Positions 1 through 10,895 of a stretch of 64,000 nt of DNA are shown one piece after another. Origin of the DNA: Tateyamaria sp. ANG-S1 (GTDB lineage Bacteria > Pseudomonadota > Alphaproteobacteria > Rhodobacterales > Rhodobacteraceae). Location: assembly GCF_000814025.1 (NCBI RefSeq), contig NZ_JWLL01000005.1, forward strand, positions 310,001 through 374,000. Reading direction: 5' to 3'. Position 1 is the first letter of the stretch. Each line of letters starts with the position of its first letter. Below the pieces are notes generated by a model, which worked only from the letters and a program-made list of their open reading frames with translations, was not told the origin of the DNA and did not search any database. The translations under genes were made by a program, and so were the position numbers.

Positions 1-2
1 CA

Positions 3-749
3 TTAGATTTTCCATCCGGAATGTAGGCAAGCAATGCCCATCGACAGGTTGCGGTACTTGGCATTCTCGAACCCCGCGGCGCGGACCATGGACAGGAATG
101 TCTCCTGATCCGGGAACTTGCGAATGGATTCGACCAGGTACTGGTAGCTGTCGCGGTCATTCGCGATGATCTGGCCCATGCGGGGGATCACGTTGAAACT
201 GTAGAGATCATAGAGCTTTTGCATGCCGTCATTGGGCAATTGGCTGAACTCCAGCACCATCAGGCGGCCGCCGGGTTTCAGGACGCGGTAGGCTTCGTTC
301 AGCGCCTCTTGGGGCCGCGTCACGTTCCGGATGCCAAAGCTGATCGTGTAGACATCAAACGTGTTGTCGTCGAAGGGCAGGGCCATCGCATCGCCGACCA
401 CCCAGTCGAGGCTATCGGACATCTTGTCCGCCTCGGCCCGTTTGCGACCCTCGACCAACATGGGTTCGGTGAGGTCCAGCACGGTGGCATGGCCGTGGCC
501 TGCGCGTTTCAGGAACTTGAAGGAGATGTCGCCGGTGCCGCCTGCCACGTCGAGCAGCTTTTGACCGGCACGTGGAGCCAGCCAATCCATCATCGCCTCT
601 TTCCAGATGCGGTGGATGCCGACGCTCATCACGTCGTTCATAATGTCGTACTTGGAGGCGACGGAGCCGAACACACCCTGCACGCGCCCAGCCTTCTCCT
701 TCTCAGGCACGGTCTCAAACCCGAAATGCGTGGTCTTGTCATCGGTCAT
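3..749 (-). CDS. ubiE: UbiE ubiquinone/menaquinone C-methyltransferase
   Basis: SAM-dependent methyltransferase that adds the ring C-methyl group during ubiquinone synthesis (2-methoxy-6-polyprenyl-benzoquinol step). The 248-residue length is normal for the family. The YDxMND signature is near residues 34-39 and the SAM-binding loop DVAGGTGD is at 67-74, followed by GIRNV and the LEFS stretch typical of UbiE. The stop codon is only two bases from the window edge, so downstream genes (ubiB would be the usual partner) are not visible. It is divergent from mutM with about 90 bp between the starts. Nothing unusual in the coding sequence. Confidence 0.96.
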   Translation of the reverse strand: MTDDKTTHFGFETVPEKEKAGRVQGVFGSVASKYDIMNDVMSVGIHRIWKEAMMDWLAPRAGQKLLDVAGGTGDISFKFLKRAGHGHATVLDLTEPMLVEGRKRAEADKMSDSLDWVVGDAMALPFDDNTFDVYTISFGIRNVTRPQEALNEAYRVLKPGGRLMVLEFSQLPNDGMQKLYDLYSFNVIPRMGQIIANDRDSYQYLVESIRKFPDQETFLSMVRAAGFENAKYRNLSMGIACLHSGWKI

Positions 750-842
750 GGGCGGGGGCGTCTTTCTCTTTTGTCAGGCCTTGTTATAGGCCGCCTGCGG
801 GCATACACAACGGGGCCCTTTCGCCGCAGGAGTCTGCGTTCC

Positions 843-1694
843 ATGCCCGAACTGCCCGAAGTTGAGACGGTCCGTCGCGGCCTTGCCCCCACCATGGAAG
901 GGGCCGTGATTGCCCAAGCGGATGTGAACCGGCCCGATCTGCGATGGCCGTTTCCGGTTGGCATGGCAGAGCGGTTGAGCGGGCAGCAGGTGCTAGGGCT
1001 GCGGCGGCGGTCGAAGTATATTTTGGCTGATCTGGCCTCGGGCGAAACGCTGCTGATCCATCTGGGGATGTCGGGACGGATGCTGGTGTCGGGCGACCCG
1101 CTGGGGGTGTTTGTGCATGAGCATCCGGCGCCAGAAAAGCACGATCATGTTGTCCTGCACATGGACAATGGGGCACGGGTTACCTTCAACGATCCGCGTC
1201 GCTTCGGCGCCATGGATCTGTTAGAGACAGCAACAGCGGAACAGCACAAGTTGCTGGCCGTGCTGGGGCCGGAACCCTTGGGCAACGCGTTCAACGAGGA
1301 TCACCTGATCGCCGCCTTCAAGGGCAAGAACACGCCCGTCAAATCCGCGCTGCTGGATCAGAGAATCGTCGCGGGATTGGGCAATATCTATGTCTGTGAG
1401 GCGCTTTTTCGGGCGGGCATCTCGCCCACGCGCAAGGCGGGGCGGATTTCGAAAGCACGGGTGGCAGCACTTGTCCCGATCATTCGCGATGTACTGGCAG
1501 AGGCGATTGAGGCCGGGGGATCGTCCCTGCGCGATTTCCGGCAAGCCGATGGAGAACTTGGATATTTTCAACATCGGTTCGATGTCTACGGGCGCGAGGG
1601 CGAACCCTGTCGCACACCCGGATGTTCGCAAACCGTGGCACGGATCGTGCAGTCGGGGCGGTCGTCTTTCTACTGCAGGTCGTGCCAATCTTGA
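843..1694 (+). CDS. mutM: Formamidopyrimidine-DNA glycosylase (MutM/Fpg)
   Basis: Bifunctional glycosylase/AP lyase that removes 8-oxoguanine and ring-opened purines. The open frame runs far upstream, but the true N-terminus must be MPELPEVET because Pro2 is the catalytic nucleophile and Glu3 the acid; this fixes the start at 843 and gives 283 residues, the family length. The HLGMSGRM block follows, and the protein ends in a zinc finger of the form C-x4-C ... C-x2-C followed by QS. It is divergent from ubiE and followed after about 65 bp by a crotonase gene on the same strand. Product and start are both firm. Confidence 0.96.
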   Translation: MPELPEVETVRRGLAPTMEGAVIAQADVNRPDLRWPFPVGMAERLSGQQVLGLRRRSKYILADLASGETLLIHLGMSGRMLVSGDPLGVFVHEHPAPEKHDHVVLHMDNGARVTFNDPRRFGAMDLLETATAEQHKLLAVLGPEPLGNAFNEDHLIAAFKGKNTPVKSALLDQRIVAGLGNIYVCEALFRAGISPTRKAGRISKARVAALVPIIRDVLAEAIEAGGSSLRDFRQADGELGYFQHRFDVYGREGEPCRTPGCSQTVARIVQSGRSSFYCRSCQS

Positions 1695-1758
1695 CTTGAA
1701 ACGGGGCGCGCGCGTGTTAACCCTGACCCCTTGAACCGCAACTGATGAAAGCGAACCC

Positions 1759-2535
1759 ATGGCCTATGAGACGATCATCGTCGACGTGGAAGACCATATT
1801 GCAAAGGTCACTCTGAACCGGCCGGATGCGCTGAATGCCCTGAACGATCAATTGCTGACCGAACTGTCCGACGCGATGGCGGCGGCCCAGACCAATGACA
1901 AGGTGCGATGCATCGTCATCACCGGGTCGGAAAAGGCGTTCGCTGCCGGGGCCGACATCGCGATGATGAAGGACAAATCCTTTACCGAGGTGTTTTCGGA
2001 GGACCTGTTTGGCCCTGAGACCGACGCCATTGTGCGGGTGCGCAAGCCGGTGATCGCGGCTGTGTCCGGCTACGCGCTGGGCGGGGGCTGCGAGTTGGCG
2101 ATGATGTGTGACTTTATCATTGCGTCAGATACCGCGAAATTCGGCCAGCCCGAGATCAACCTGGGCGTCATGGCCGGGATCGGTGGCACGCAGCGCCTGA
2201 CCCGCGCCGTGGGCAAGGCCAAGGCGATGGATATGAACCTGACCGGCCGCTTCATGGATGCGGAAGAGGCGGAACGCTCGGGCCTCGTCAGCCGCGTGGT
2301 CCCGGCCAAGAAGCTGATGGACGAGGCGATGGCCGCCGCCGAGAAGATCGCCGAGAAGTCGATGATTTCAGTCATGGCGGTGAAGGAGGCCGTCAACCGG
2401 TCCTTTGAAATGCCGCTGCGCGAGGGGCTGCTGTTCGAACGGCGCGTGTTCCATTCGCTGTTCGCGACCGAAGATCAGAAGGAAGGCATGGCGGCCTTCC
2501 TCGACAAGCGCGAGGCGCAGTTCCGCGACAAGTAG
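1759..2535 (+). CDS. Enoyl-CoA hydratase (crotonase family)
   Basis: Predicted to hydrate trans-2-enoyl-CoA to 3-hydroxyacyl-CoA in fatty-acid or related acyl-CoA breakdown. The 258 residues match short-chain enoyl-CoA hydratases. Both catalytic glutamates are present, E112 in GGGCELA and E132 in GQPEINLG, and the oxyanion-hole region reads AGADIAMM near residues 63-70. Presence of both glutamates argues for true hydratase activity rather than another crotonase reaction, but the chain-length preference cannot be read. It follows mutM on the same strand; the functional link, if any, is unclear. Confidence 0.9.
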   Translation: MAYETIIVDVEDHIAKVTLNRPDALNALNDQLLTELSDAMAAAQTNDKVRCIVITGSEKAFAAGADIAMMKDKSFTEVFSEDLFGPETDAIVRVRKPVIAAVSGYALGGGCELAMMCDFIIASDTAKFGQPEINLGVMAGIGGTQRLTRAVGKAKAMDMNLTGRFMDAEEAERSGLVSRVVPAKKLMDEAMAAAEKIAEKSMISVMAVKEAVNRSFEMPLREGLLFERRVFHSLFATEDQKEGMAAFLDKREAQFRDK

Positions 2536-2538
2536 CGG

Positions 2539-2724
2539 TCAGGTCTGGTTCGCGCCGCGCAACTGGCGAATCGTGGCGCGGATCTTGCGCCAGTCTTCCG
2601 CCTCGGCCGAGTTGCCTGCATCCGATGCTGCCCGGGCGTTCTGGGCGGCGTGCGCTTCGGCCTTGTCACCATGGGCGCGATAGAGCGCGCGGGCGTGCTG
2701 AACAGTGGCCATGGGTTGGGTCAT
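2539..2724 (-). CDS. Small conserved-looking hypothetical protein (61 aa)
   Basis: A 61-residue Ala/Arg/Gln-rich, mostly helical soluble protein with no motif I can assign. I accept it because the ATG at 2724 is preceded by a strong ribosome binding site (GGAGGAAGA, about 3 bases upstream). It sits tail-to-tail with the enoyl-CoA hydratase gene, whose stop is 3 bp away. The family is unknown to me and no function should be inferred; a shadow frame on the same strand (2475-2672) was discarded because it lacks a binding site and overlaps the hydratase. Confidence 0.65.
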   Translation of the reverse strand: MTQPMATVQHARALYRAHGDKAEAHAAQNARAASDAGNSAEAEDWRKIRATIRQLRGANQT

Positions 2725-2889
2725 GTCTTCCTCCGTCAGTTTCTCGCTGTGGTTGATTATAGCACATGGCTGCGGCGTTTTGGTGATTCAAGGTCGGTCA
2801 TGGGCTGAGGGCAGTTGACTCTAATCCGCAAACCGCCCATATGCGCGACTTCTGAAACTACCGCACCAACCATTTGGGACGAGATAAGC

Positions 2890-3153
2890 ATGGCAAATTC
2901 GCCTCAGGCCAAGAAGCGGGCCCGTCAAAACGAAAAACGCTTCGCAGTGAACAAGGCGCGTCGCTCGCGCATCCGCACCTACCTGCGCAAAGTCGAAGAG
3001 GCGATCGCCTCGGGTGACAAGGACGCAGCATCGGCCGCACTGAAAGCCGCACAGCCCGAGCTGATGCGCGGTGTGACTAAGGGTGTGTACCACAAGAACA
3101 CGGCATCGCGGAAAATGTCCCGCCTGTCGGCCCGGGTCAAAGCGCTGGGCTAA
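2890..3153 (+). CDS. rpsT: 30S ribosomal protein S20
   Basis: Primary rRNA-binding protein that contacts the 5' domain of 16S rRNA. The start is set at the ATG giving [17 protein letters not shown], the canonical S20 N-terminus; this gives 87 residues, exactly the usual size. The composition is strongly basic with long helices, as expected. A longer in-frame extension upstream is not plausible. It is a single gene followed within about 25 bases by a strong intrinsic terminator. Confidence 0.97.
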   Translation: MANSPQAKKRARQNEKRFAVNKARRSRIRTYLRKVEEAIASGDKDAASAALKAAQPELMRGVTKGVYHKNTASRKMSRLSARVKALG

Positions 3154-3175
3154 GGCGCGTTTTTTGCGCAACACC

Positions 3176-3210
3176 AAAGCGTCGCAATTTTGCGGCGCTT
3201 TTTTTGTTTT
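3176..3210 (+). terminator. Intrinsic terminator of rpsT
   Basis: AAAGCGTCGCA pairs with TGCGGCGCTTT (one G-T wobble) around an ATTT loop, followed by a run of T residues. It lies 23 bases after the rpsT stop. Confidence 0.88.
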
Positions 3211-3650
3211 TCCCATGAAAACAAGGCGCGCGCAGATTCTTTTCGGCGGATTCCTGAGTCAAGTTTTACTTTGTCTGGACGGCCTGCTCACGAACTTGCT
3301 ACCCCTGTTCTGCGATTTGGAATCGCCTTGGGGGGACAGGCCAGACGCCGGGCACACATGCTGCGCGTGGCGGGTGGATAGGGGATGACTGAAGCTAGTC
3401 TGATCCGAATTGGAGCATGCGCAACCGCGCCTGCCTGACCTGTCATTTACATTTTGGTGTGCGGACGGCACGTGCGGAAAACCCGGCATAGAGGGGACGG
3501 CGCGCGCCACATCTGTGAATATCCGAACGGATCAAAGCCACGCCGTAGGCAGTGGTCTGGTTTTGGTCGCCCTGAGTTTTGGGACGGGCTGTGCTGGCGG
3601 GCCATCGATCGCCAGTGAAGGAAAATGGCAGAAGGGATGGTTGGACGCGC
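3211..3650 (+). other. Noncoding region upstream of dnaA
   Basis: About 440 bp without a credible gene. It holds three GANTC sites (3249-3253, 3256-3260 and 3320-3324), the recognition sequence of the alphaproteobacterial CcrM methylase, and one DnaA-box-like nonamer on the minus strand (3514-3522, ATATTCACA, one mismatch from TTWTNCACA). I see no clear sigma-70 promoter by eye and no cluster of DnaA boxes, so this is probably the dnaA promoter region rather than the origin. Confidence 0.5.
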
Positions 3651-5015
3651 ATGACACAAGAAAAATGGGGACAGCTGAGACAACGGCTGCTCAAAACGGT
3701 AGGCCAAAATAATTACAAAACATGGATCGAGCCCCTGCAGTTTCGGGGACTGCAAGACGGGATAGCCACCTTTGATGTGCCCACGAACTTCCTGGGCAAC
3801 TATGTCAGCCAGAATTTTTCCGACCTGATCCTGCACGAGCTGAAGTCTGAGGATGACAGCATTCGTCGTCTCAGCTTTGCTGTTGCTGCAAATTCCGGCG
3901 CGCGCCCAAGCGCTGTTGATACGCCTGCGCCGGCTCCCGCAGCACCTGCGACAGTCAAACCCGCGCAATCCGCCCTGACGGCAGCGCCGCTCGACAAGCG
4001 GTTTACCTTTGACAGCTTCGTCGTCGGCAAGCCCAATGAATTGGCCCATGCAGCGGCCAAGCGTGTGGCCGAAGGTGGGCCTGTCACCTTCAACCCGCTT
4101 TTTCTGTACGGTGGCGTAGGCTTGGGTAAAACGCACCTCATGCATGCCATTGCATGGGAATTGCAGACCCGCCGTCCTGACCTGAACGTGCTCTATCTGT
4201 CGGCAGAACAGTTCATGTACCGCTTTGTCCAGGCGCTGCGCGACCGCAAGATGATGGACTTCAAAGAAATGTTCCGGTCTGTCGATGTGCTGATGGTGGA
4301 TGACGTCCAGTTCATCGCGGGCAAGGACAGCACGCAGGAAGAATTCTTTCACACCTTCAACGCGCTTGTGGACCAGAACAAGCAGATCATCATCAGCGCC
4401 GACCGCGCGCCGGGCGAGATCAAGGACCTGGAAGAGCGCGTGAAGTCGCGTCTGCAATGCGGTCTGGTCGTGGACCTGCACCCGACTGACTACGAACTGC
4501 GTCTGGGCATCCTGCAGTCCAAGGTCGAGCAGCAGATGGAGACCTATCCCGATCTGCGCGTCGAGGACGGCGTGCTGGAATTCCTCGCGCACCGCATTTC
4601 GACCAATGTGCGCGTGCTTGAAGGCGCTTTGACCCGTCTGTTCGCATTCGCCTCACTCGTGGGCCGCAAGATCGACATGGATCTGACCCAGGATTGTCTG
4701 GCCGACGTGTTGCGCGCATCGGAACGCAAGATCACCGTCGAGGAGATCCAGCGGAAGGTGTCCGAGCATTACAACATCCGCCTGAGCGACATGATCGGCC
4801 CAAAGCGCCTGCGCGCCTATGCCCGTCCGCGTCAGGTCGCGATGTATCTGGCCAAGCACATGACGTCCCGCAGCCTGCCCGAGATTGGCCGACGTTTTGG
4901 CGGTCGTGACCACACCACTGTCATGCACGGTGTGAAGCGGATCGAAGAGTTGAAACAGTCCGACGGCCAGATCGCCGAGGATCTGGAACTGCTGCGCCGC
5001 GCGCTTGAGGCGTAA
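3651..5015 (+). CDS. dnaA: Chromosomal replication initiator DnaA
   Basis: AAA+ initiator that binds DnaA boxes and melts the origin. The start at 3651 (MTQEKWGQLRQRL) has GAAGGGATGG upstream and gives 454 residues; a longer in-frame extension has no DnaA-like sequence. Domain I is roughly residues 1-75, followed by an Ala/Pro linker near 85-105. The Walker A motif GGVGLGKT is at about 154-161, Walker B VLMVDD near 213, and the domain IV DNA-binding signature GGRDHTTVMHGV near 417. It heads the dnaA-dnaN-recF-gyrB block, but a hairpin terminator follows directly, so dnaN probably has its own promoter. The likely origin is about 46 kb away. Confidence 0.98.
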   Translation: MTQEKWGQLRQRLLKTVGQNNYKTWIEPLQFRGLQDGIATFDVPTNFLGNYVSQNFSDLILHELKSEDDSIRRLSFAVAANSGARPSAVDTPAPAPAAPATVKPAQSALTAAPLDKRFTFDSFVVGKPNELAHAAAKRVAEGGPVTFNPLFLYGGVGLGKTHLMHAIAWELQTRRPDLNVLYLSAEQFMYRFVQALRDRKMMDFKEMFRSVDVLMVDDVQFIAGKDSTQEEFFHTFNALVDQNKQIIISADRAPGEIKDLEERVKSRLQCGLVVDLHPTDYELRLGILQSKVEQQMETYPDLRVEDGVLEFLAHRISTNVRVLEGALTRLFAFASLVGRKIDMDLTQDCLADVLRASERKITVEEIQRKVSEHYNIRLSDMIGPKRLRAYARPRQVAMYLAKHMTSRSLPEIGRRFGGRDHTTVMHGVKRIEELKQSDGQIAEDLELLRRALEA

Positions 5016-5039
5016 ACCTGCCGCAAAAGAATCACAGAG

Positions 5040-5063
5040 GGGCGTCCACAGGGCGCCCTTTTT
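5040..5063 (+). terminator. Intrinsic terminator of dnaA
   Basis: GGGCGTCC and GGGCGCCC form an 8-bp stem (one G-T wobble) with an ACA loop, followed by TTTTT. It lies 24 bases past the dnaA stop. Confidence 0.82.
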
Positions 5064-5108
5064 CGTTTTCCGCAGCGCCCCGTCTTGACGTCGGTGTCTG
5101 CCCGCCCG

Positions 5109-5128
5109 ACAAGCAATAAAATGCTTGT
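5109..5128. promoter_or_regulatory. Inverted repeat in dnaN leader
   Basis: ACAAGCA and TGCTTGT are perfect 7-bp arms around ATAAAA, 56 bp before the dnaN start. It could be an operator or a leader hairpin; no known factor is recognised. Confidence 0.35.
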
Positions 5129-5184
5129 GAAGCGCTGTGGTTGGGCTAGTCTGCCCGTCCCGGACAGAGGTGGGGAGACGGACC

Positions 5185-6303
5185 ATGAAGATCAGTGTCG
5201 AACGCGGTGTGCTGCTGAAAGCGGTGAGCCAGGCCCAGTCCGTGGTCGAGCGTCGCAACACCATCCCGATCCTTGCCAACGTGCTGATTGAGGCCGAGGG
5301 GTCCGACGTGACCTTCCGCGCCACCGACCTGGACATCGAGGTCGTGGACAAGGCCCCGGCACAGGTTGAGCGGGCAGGGGCCACGACTGTCGCCGCCACG
5401 ACCCTGCACGAGATTGTCCGCAAGCTGCCCGATGGCGCGCTTGTCACCCTGACCGCCGACACCGCAGCTGGCCGTTTGACGGTCGAGGCGGGGCGCTCGA
5501 ACTTCTCGCTCGCGACGCTGCCCAAGGAAGATTTTCCGGTCATGGCGTCATCGGAATATGCGTCGAATTTCTCGGTCGAGGCGCCGAAGCTGCGCCGCCT
5601 GTTCGACAAATCGAAATTCGCGATTTCGACGGAAGAGACGCGGTACTACCTGAACGGCGTCTACATGCACATCGCGGATGGCGATGACGGCAAGGCACTG
5701 CGCTGTGTGGCAACTGACGGCCACCGTCTAGCGCGGATCGACAGCGATCTGCCCGAAGGTGCCAGCGACATGCCCGGCGTGATCGTACCCCGCAAAACCG
5801 TGGGCGAGCTGCGCAAGCTGCTGGACGATGACGAGATGAAGATCGCCGTGTCAGTGTCCGAGACGAAGGTGCGCTTTGCCACGCCCGACATCACGCTGAC
5901 ATCGAAGGTGATCGACGGGACGTTCCCCGACTACACGCGCGTCATTCCGGTGGGCAATACCCGCAAGCTGGAAGTGGATGCGTCCGACTTTGCCAAGGCG
6001 GTTGATCGGGTCGCAACCGTGTCGTCCGAACGCTCGCGCGCGGTAAAGTTGCAATTGGATGAGGACCGGCTGGTCCTGTCCGTGAATGCACCCGACAGCG
6101 GCGCCGCCGAGGAAGAACTGGCTGTCGCCTATGGTGACGAACGTTTGGAGATTGGGTTCAACGCAAAGTATCTGCTTGAGATTGCATCCCAGGTAGACCG
6201 CGAAAACGCCGTCTTCATGTTCAACTCTTCGGGCGATCCGACCCTGATGCGCGAAGGCACCGACCAATCGGCGGTCTATGTCGTCATGCCGATGCGCGTC
6301 TAA
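5185..6303 (+). CDS. dnaN: DNA polymerase III beta subunit (sliding clamp)
   Basis: Ring-shaped processivity clamp of the replicative polymerase. The start MKISVERGVLLKAV is preceded by GGGGAG and gives 372 residues, as usual for the clamp. Typical features are RRNTIPILANVL near the N-terminus, ATDLDIE, the FPDYTRVIP stretch in the middle domain and the C-terminal YVVMPMRV. It lies between dnaA and recF, the classical order. A dispersed hairpin repeat starts 8 bases after its stop and could act as a terminator. Confidence 0.98.
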   Translation: MKISVERGVLLKAVSQAQSVVERRNTIPILANVLIEAEGSDVTFRATDLDIEVVDKAPAQVERAGATTVAATTLHEIVRKLPDGALVTLTADTAAGRLTVEAGRSNFSLATLPKEDFPVMASSEYASNFSVEAPKLRRLFDKSKFAISTEETRYYLNGVYMHIADGDDGKALRCVATDGHRLARIDSDLPEGASDMPGVIVPRKTVGELRKLLDDDEMKIAVSVSETKVRFATPDITLTSKVIDGTFPDYTRVIPVGNTRKLEVDASDFAKAVDRVATVSSERSRAVKLQLDEDRLVLSVNAPDSGAAEEELAVAYGDERLEIGFNAKYLLEIASQVDRENAVFMFNSSGDPTLMREGTDQSAVYVVMPMRV

Positions 6304-6310
6304 GATTTCG

Positions 6311-6348
6311 TGCCTCCGGCGGGGATTTTTTTGAAACAGGGAAGGGGG
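6311..6348 (+). repeat. Dispersed hairpin repeat, copy A
   Basis: A short GC-rich hairpin (CCTC ... GGGG) is followed by GGATTTTTTTGAAACAGG and GAAGGG. The 24-base core is shared, apart from one T, with copy B on the minus strand near 25413-25435. The T run makes it resemble a weak terminator for dnaN, while the trailing GGAAGGGGG is the ribosome binding site of recF. Confidence 0.65.
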
Positions 6349-6353
6349 CGGTG

Positions 6354-7454
6354 ATGGCACTGTCCCTTTCTGCTCTGACCCTCTCGCATTTTAGATCGCA
6401 CAAGGTGGCGCGGCTTGAGCTTGACGCACGGCCTGTCGCCATCTTTGGCCCCAATGGTGCGGGCAAGACCAATATCCTTGAGGCCGTGTCCCTGTTTTCA
6501 CCCGGTCGCGGGCTCCGGCGATCCTCGGCCGAGGATATGACCCGCCGCCCCGAAGCCCTTGGCTGGAAGTTGTCGGGTGTTTTGCGGTCTCTGGAACAGG
6601 TGCATGAGGTCGAAACCTGGTCCGAAGCTGGTTCCGCCCGGCAGGTGAAGATTGACGGCAAGACAGCAGCGCAAACGGCGTTGGGACGCATCGCGCGCGT
6701 CCTGTGGCTGATCCCATCCATGGACCGGCTTTGGATCGAAGGGGCAGAGGGGCGGCGGCGGTTTCTGGATCGGATGACATTGTCGTTCATTCCGGACCAT
6801 GCGCAGGTGTCGCTGGATTACGAAAAGGCCATGCGCGAGCGCAACCGACTGCTCAAGGACATGGTGCGGGATGCACATTGGTATGCGGCCTTGGAACAGC
6901 GTATGGCCGAGACGGGGGCAGCCATCCACTCCAATCGATTGCAAGCGTTGGCGGAGTTGGCAGACGCGCAGGCGGGAGCACAGACCGCTTTTCCTACCGC
7001 GGACCTGACGCTGCAACCGGGTGAATTGGGTATGCCGGACAGTGCGGAGGACGTGCGGGCAGCTCTGGCACAGGCGCGCGCGCGTGACCTGGCCGCCGGG
7101 CGCACGCTGATCGGGCCGCATCGTGCGGATTTGTATGGCGTCTATGCAGCCAAGGGTGTTCCCGCAAAGGATTGTTCCACCGGAGAGCAGAAGGCGTTGC
7201 TCGTCTCTTTGATCCTCGCCAACGCGCGGGCCTTGGCGCGGGATTTCGGTGCGCCGCCGCTGTTGTTGCTGGATGAGGTGGCCGCACATCTGGATGCTGA
7301 CCGGCGGGCCGCTCTCTACGATGAGATCTGTGCGCTGGGGGCCCAAGCCTGGATGACAGGCACCGAAACGGCGCTGTTCGACAGTCTGGGCGACCGTGCG
7401 CAATACGTCGAAGTGACGGAAGATGACGGGGTCAGCGCGGTGGCGCGGCACTAG
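6354..7454 (+). CDS. recF: RecF recombination/repair ATPase
   Basis: SMC-like ATPase that helps load RecA at single-strand gaps. I choose the ATG at 6354 rather than the GTG three bases upstream because GGAAGGGGG then has normal spacing; this gives 366 residues. The Walker A motif GPNGAGKTN is near residues 34-42, the ABC-type signature region CSTGEQKALLVSL is near 275, and Walker B LLLLDEVAAHLD follows, all in the family order. It is the third gene of the dnaA-dnaN-recF-gyrB set. Confidence 0.97.
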   Translation: MALSLSALTLSHFRSHKVARLELDARPVAIFGPNGAGKTNILEAVSLFSPGRGLRRSSAEDMTRRPEALGWKLSGVLRSLEQVHEVETWSEAGSARQVKIDGKTAAQTALGRIARVLWLIPSMDRLWIEGAEGRRRFLDRMTLSFIPDHAQVSLDYEKAMRERNRLLKDMVRDAHWYAALEQRMAETGAAIHSNRLQALAELADAQAGAQTAFPTADLTLQPGELGMPDSAEDVRAALAQARARDLAAGRTLIGPHRADLYGVYAAKGVPAKDCSTGEQKALLVSLILANARALARDFGAPPLLLLDEVAAHLDADRRAALYDEICALGAQAWMTGTETALFDSLGDRAQYVEVTEDDGVSAVARH

Positions 7455-7474
7455 CCCCATCCTCCTGTCCCGAC

Positions 7475-7490
7475 ACACAAAATCTTGTGT
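7475..7490. promoter_or_regulatory. Inverted repeat upstream of gyrB promoter
   Basis: ACACAA and TTGTGT are perfect 6-bp arms around AATC, just upstream of the candidate gyrB -35 box. It may be an operator or a weak recF terminator hairpin. Confidence 0.3.
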
Positions 7491-7497
7491 CAGTTGC

Positions 7498-9971
<2,474 letters not shown>

Positions 9972-9977
9972 TCCCAC

Positions 9978-9997
9978 GCCCGGCGGCACCGCCGGGC
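9978..9997 (+). terminator. Hairpin after gyrB
   Basis: GCCCGGCG and CGCCGGGC form a perfect 8-bp stem with a 4-base loop, 7 bases after the stop. There is no T tract, so it is either a weak terminator or an mRNA 3'-end stabiliser. Confidence 0.45.
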
Positions 9998-10093
9998 AGC
10001 GCCGTCACGCCCCCCTGCGGCGGCGCTATCGCACCACCCCGCGTGACGGCCCCGCCCTTTGCGCATCATGTTAGACGTGATCGAGAGCCATTC

Positions 10094-10783
10094 ATGTTTT
10101 CCAAAGAAAAACTCGAATACCGCCAACTGCCCCTGCCGGATCGGCAGGAGTTAAGCGACGCCGAGATGCTGAAACGGGTCGAAGACTTCCGCGACTTCAT
10201 GGCCCAGCGACATACCGTGCGCGACTACTCCACCCGGCCTGTCGCCCAAGAGGTCATTGAAGCCTGCGTCGCCGCCGCCGGTACGGCGCCGTCCGGTGCC
10301 AATCACCAGCCCTGGCATTTCGTGGCGATCAGCGATCCGGCCATCAAACGCCAGATCCGCGAGGCGGCCGAGGAAGAAGAGCGCAAGTTCTACGATGGCG
10401 GCGCCAGCGACGAATGGATCAAGGCGCTGGAACCCATCGGCACCAATGCCGACAAGCCGCATCTTGAGGATGCGCCGTGGCTGATCGTGGTCTTTGCCCA
10501 GCGCTACGGGATGTTTGACGATGGCACGCGGTACAAGAATTACTACGTCCCGGAAAGCGTCGGGATTGCGACAGGCATGCTGCTGACCGCGCTGCATACG
10601 GCAGGGCTGGTGACACTGACGCACACGCCGAACCCGATGAAGTTCCTTGGTGATCTGCTGGACCGACCGGAAAGCGAAAAGGCGACCATGATCATCGCCG
10701 TTGGTCATGCAGCCGAAACGGCCACCGTGCCCGCCGTTGCCAAGATGAAGAAGCCGCTACAGGACATCCTGACAATCCGCTGA
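10094..10783 (+). CDS. Nitroreductase-fold flavoprotein resembling iodotyrosine deiodinase
   Basis: FMN-dependent enzyme of the nitroreductase superfamily, 229 residues from the ATG at 10094. The N-terminal block RHTVRDYSTRPV and AGTAPSGANHQPWHFV (about residues 63-77) match the iodotyrosine deiodinase (IYD) branch better than ordinary nitroreductases. In the active-site lid, Glu96, Tyr100 and Lys121 keep the exact spacing of the Glu157-Tyr161-Lys182 triad that human IYD uses to hold the zwitterion of halotyrosine. The C-terminal half (SVGIATGMLLTALHTAGLVTLT) also resembles IYD. Inference: reductive dehalogenation of halotyrosines or a related substrate. It stands alone after gyrB, so context does not help. 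Confidence 0.8.
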   Translation: MFSKEKLEYRQLPLPDRQELSDAEMLKRVEDFRDFMAQRHTVRDYSTRPVAQEVIEACVAAAGTAPSGANHQPWHFVAISDPAIKRQIREAAEEEERKFYDGGASDEWIKALEPIGTNADKPHLEDAPWLIVVFAQRYGMFDDGTRYKNYYVPESVGIATGMLLTALHTAGLVTLTHTPNPMKFLGDLLDRPESEKATMIIAVGHAAETATVPAVAKMKKPLQDILTIR

Positions 10784-10895
10784 ACCAGGGCGGCATTGTC
10801 TGCAAAATCGCAACAATTTCTTACCTCTGCCCCTTTCTTGCCGCGGATCAGCGTCAAACCCGTTTTGTGTATTTGGTTAATGACGGAGTCACATC

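Noticed and set aside
219-842. N-terminal extension of mutM giving a 491-residue protein
   Set aside because: Fpg needs Pro2 as its catalytic N-terminus; the extension is antisense to ubiE and has no independent support.
3579-3650. Longer DnaA with 24 extra N-terminal residues
   Set aside because: The extension does not resemble DnaA domain I, and the ATG at 3651 has a binding site and the normal N-terminus.
3211-3650. oriC next to dnaA
   Set aside because: Only one imperfect DnaA-box-like site and no AT-rich tract are present, unlike the 50.0-50.4 kb region.
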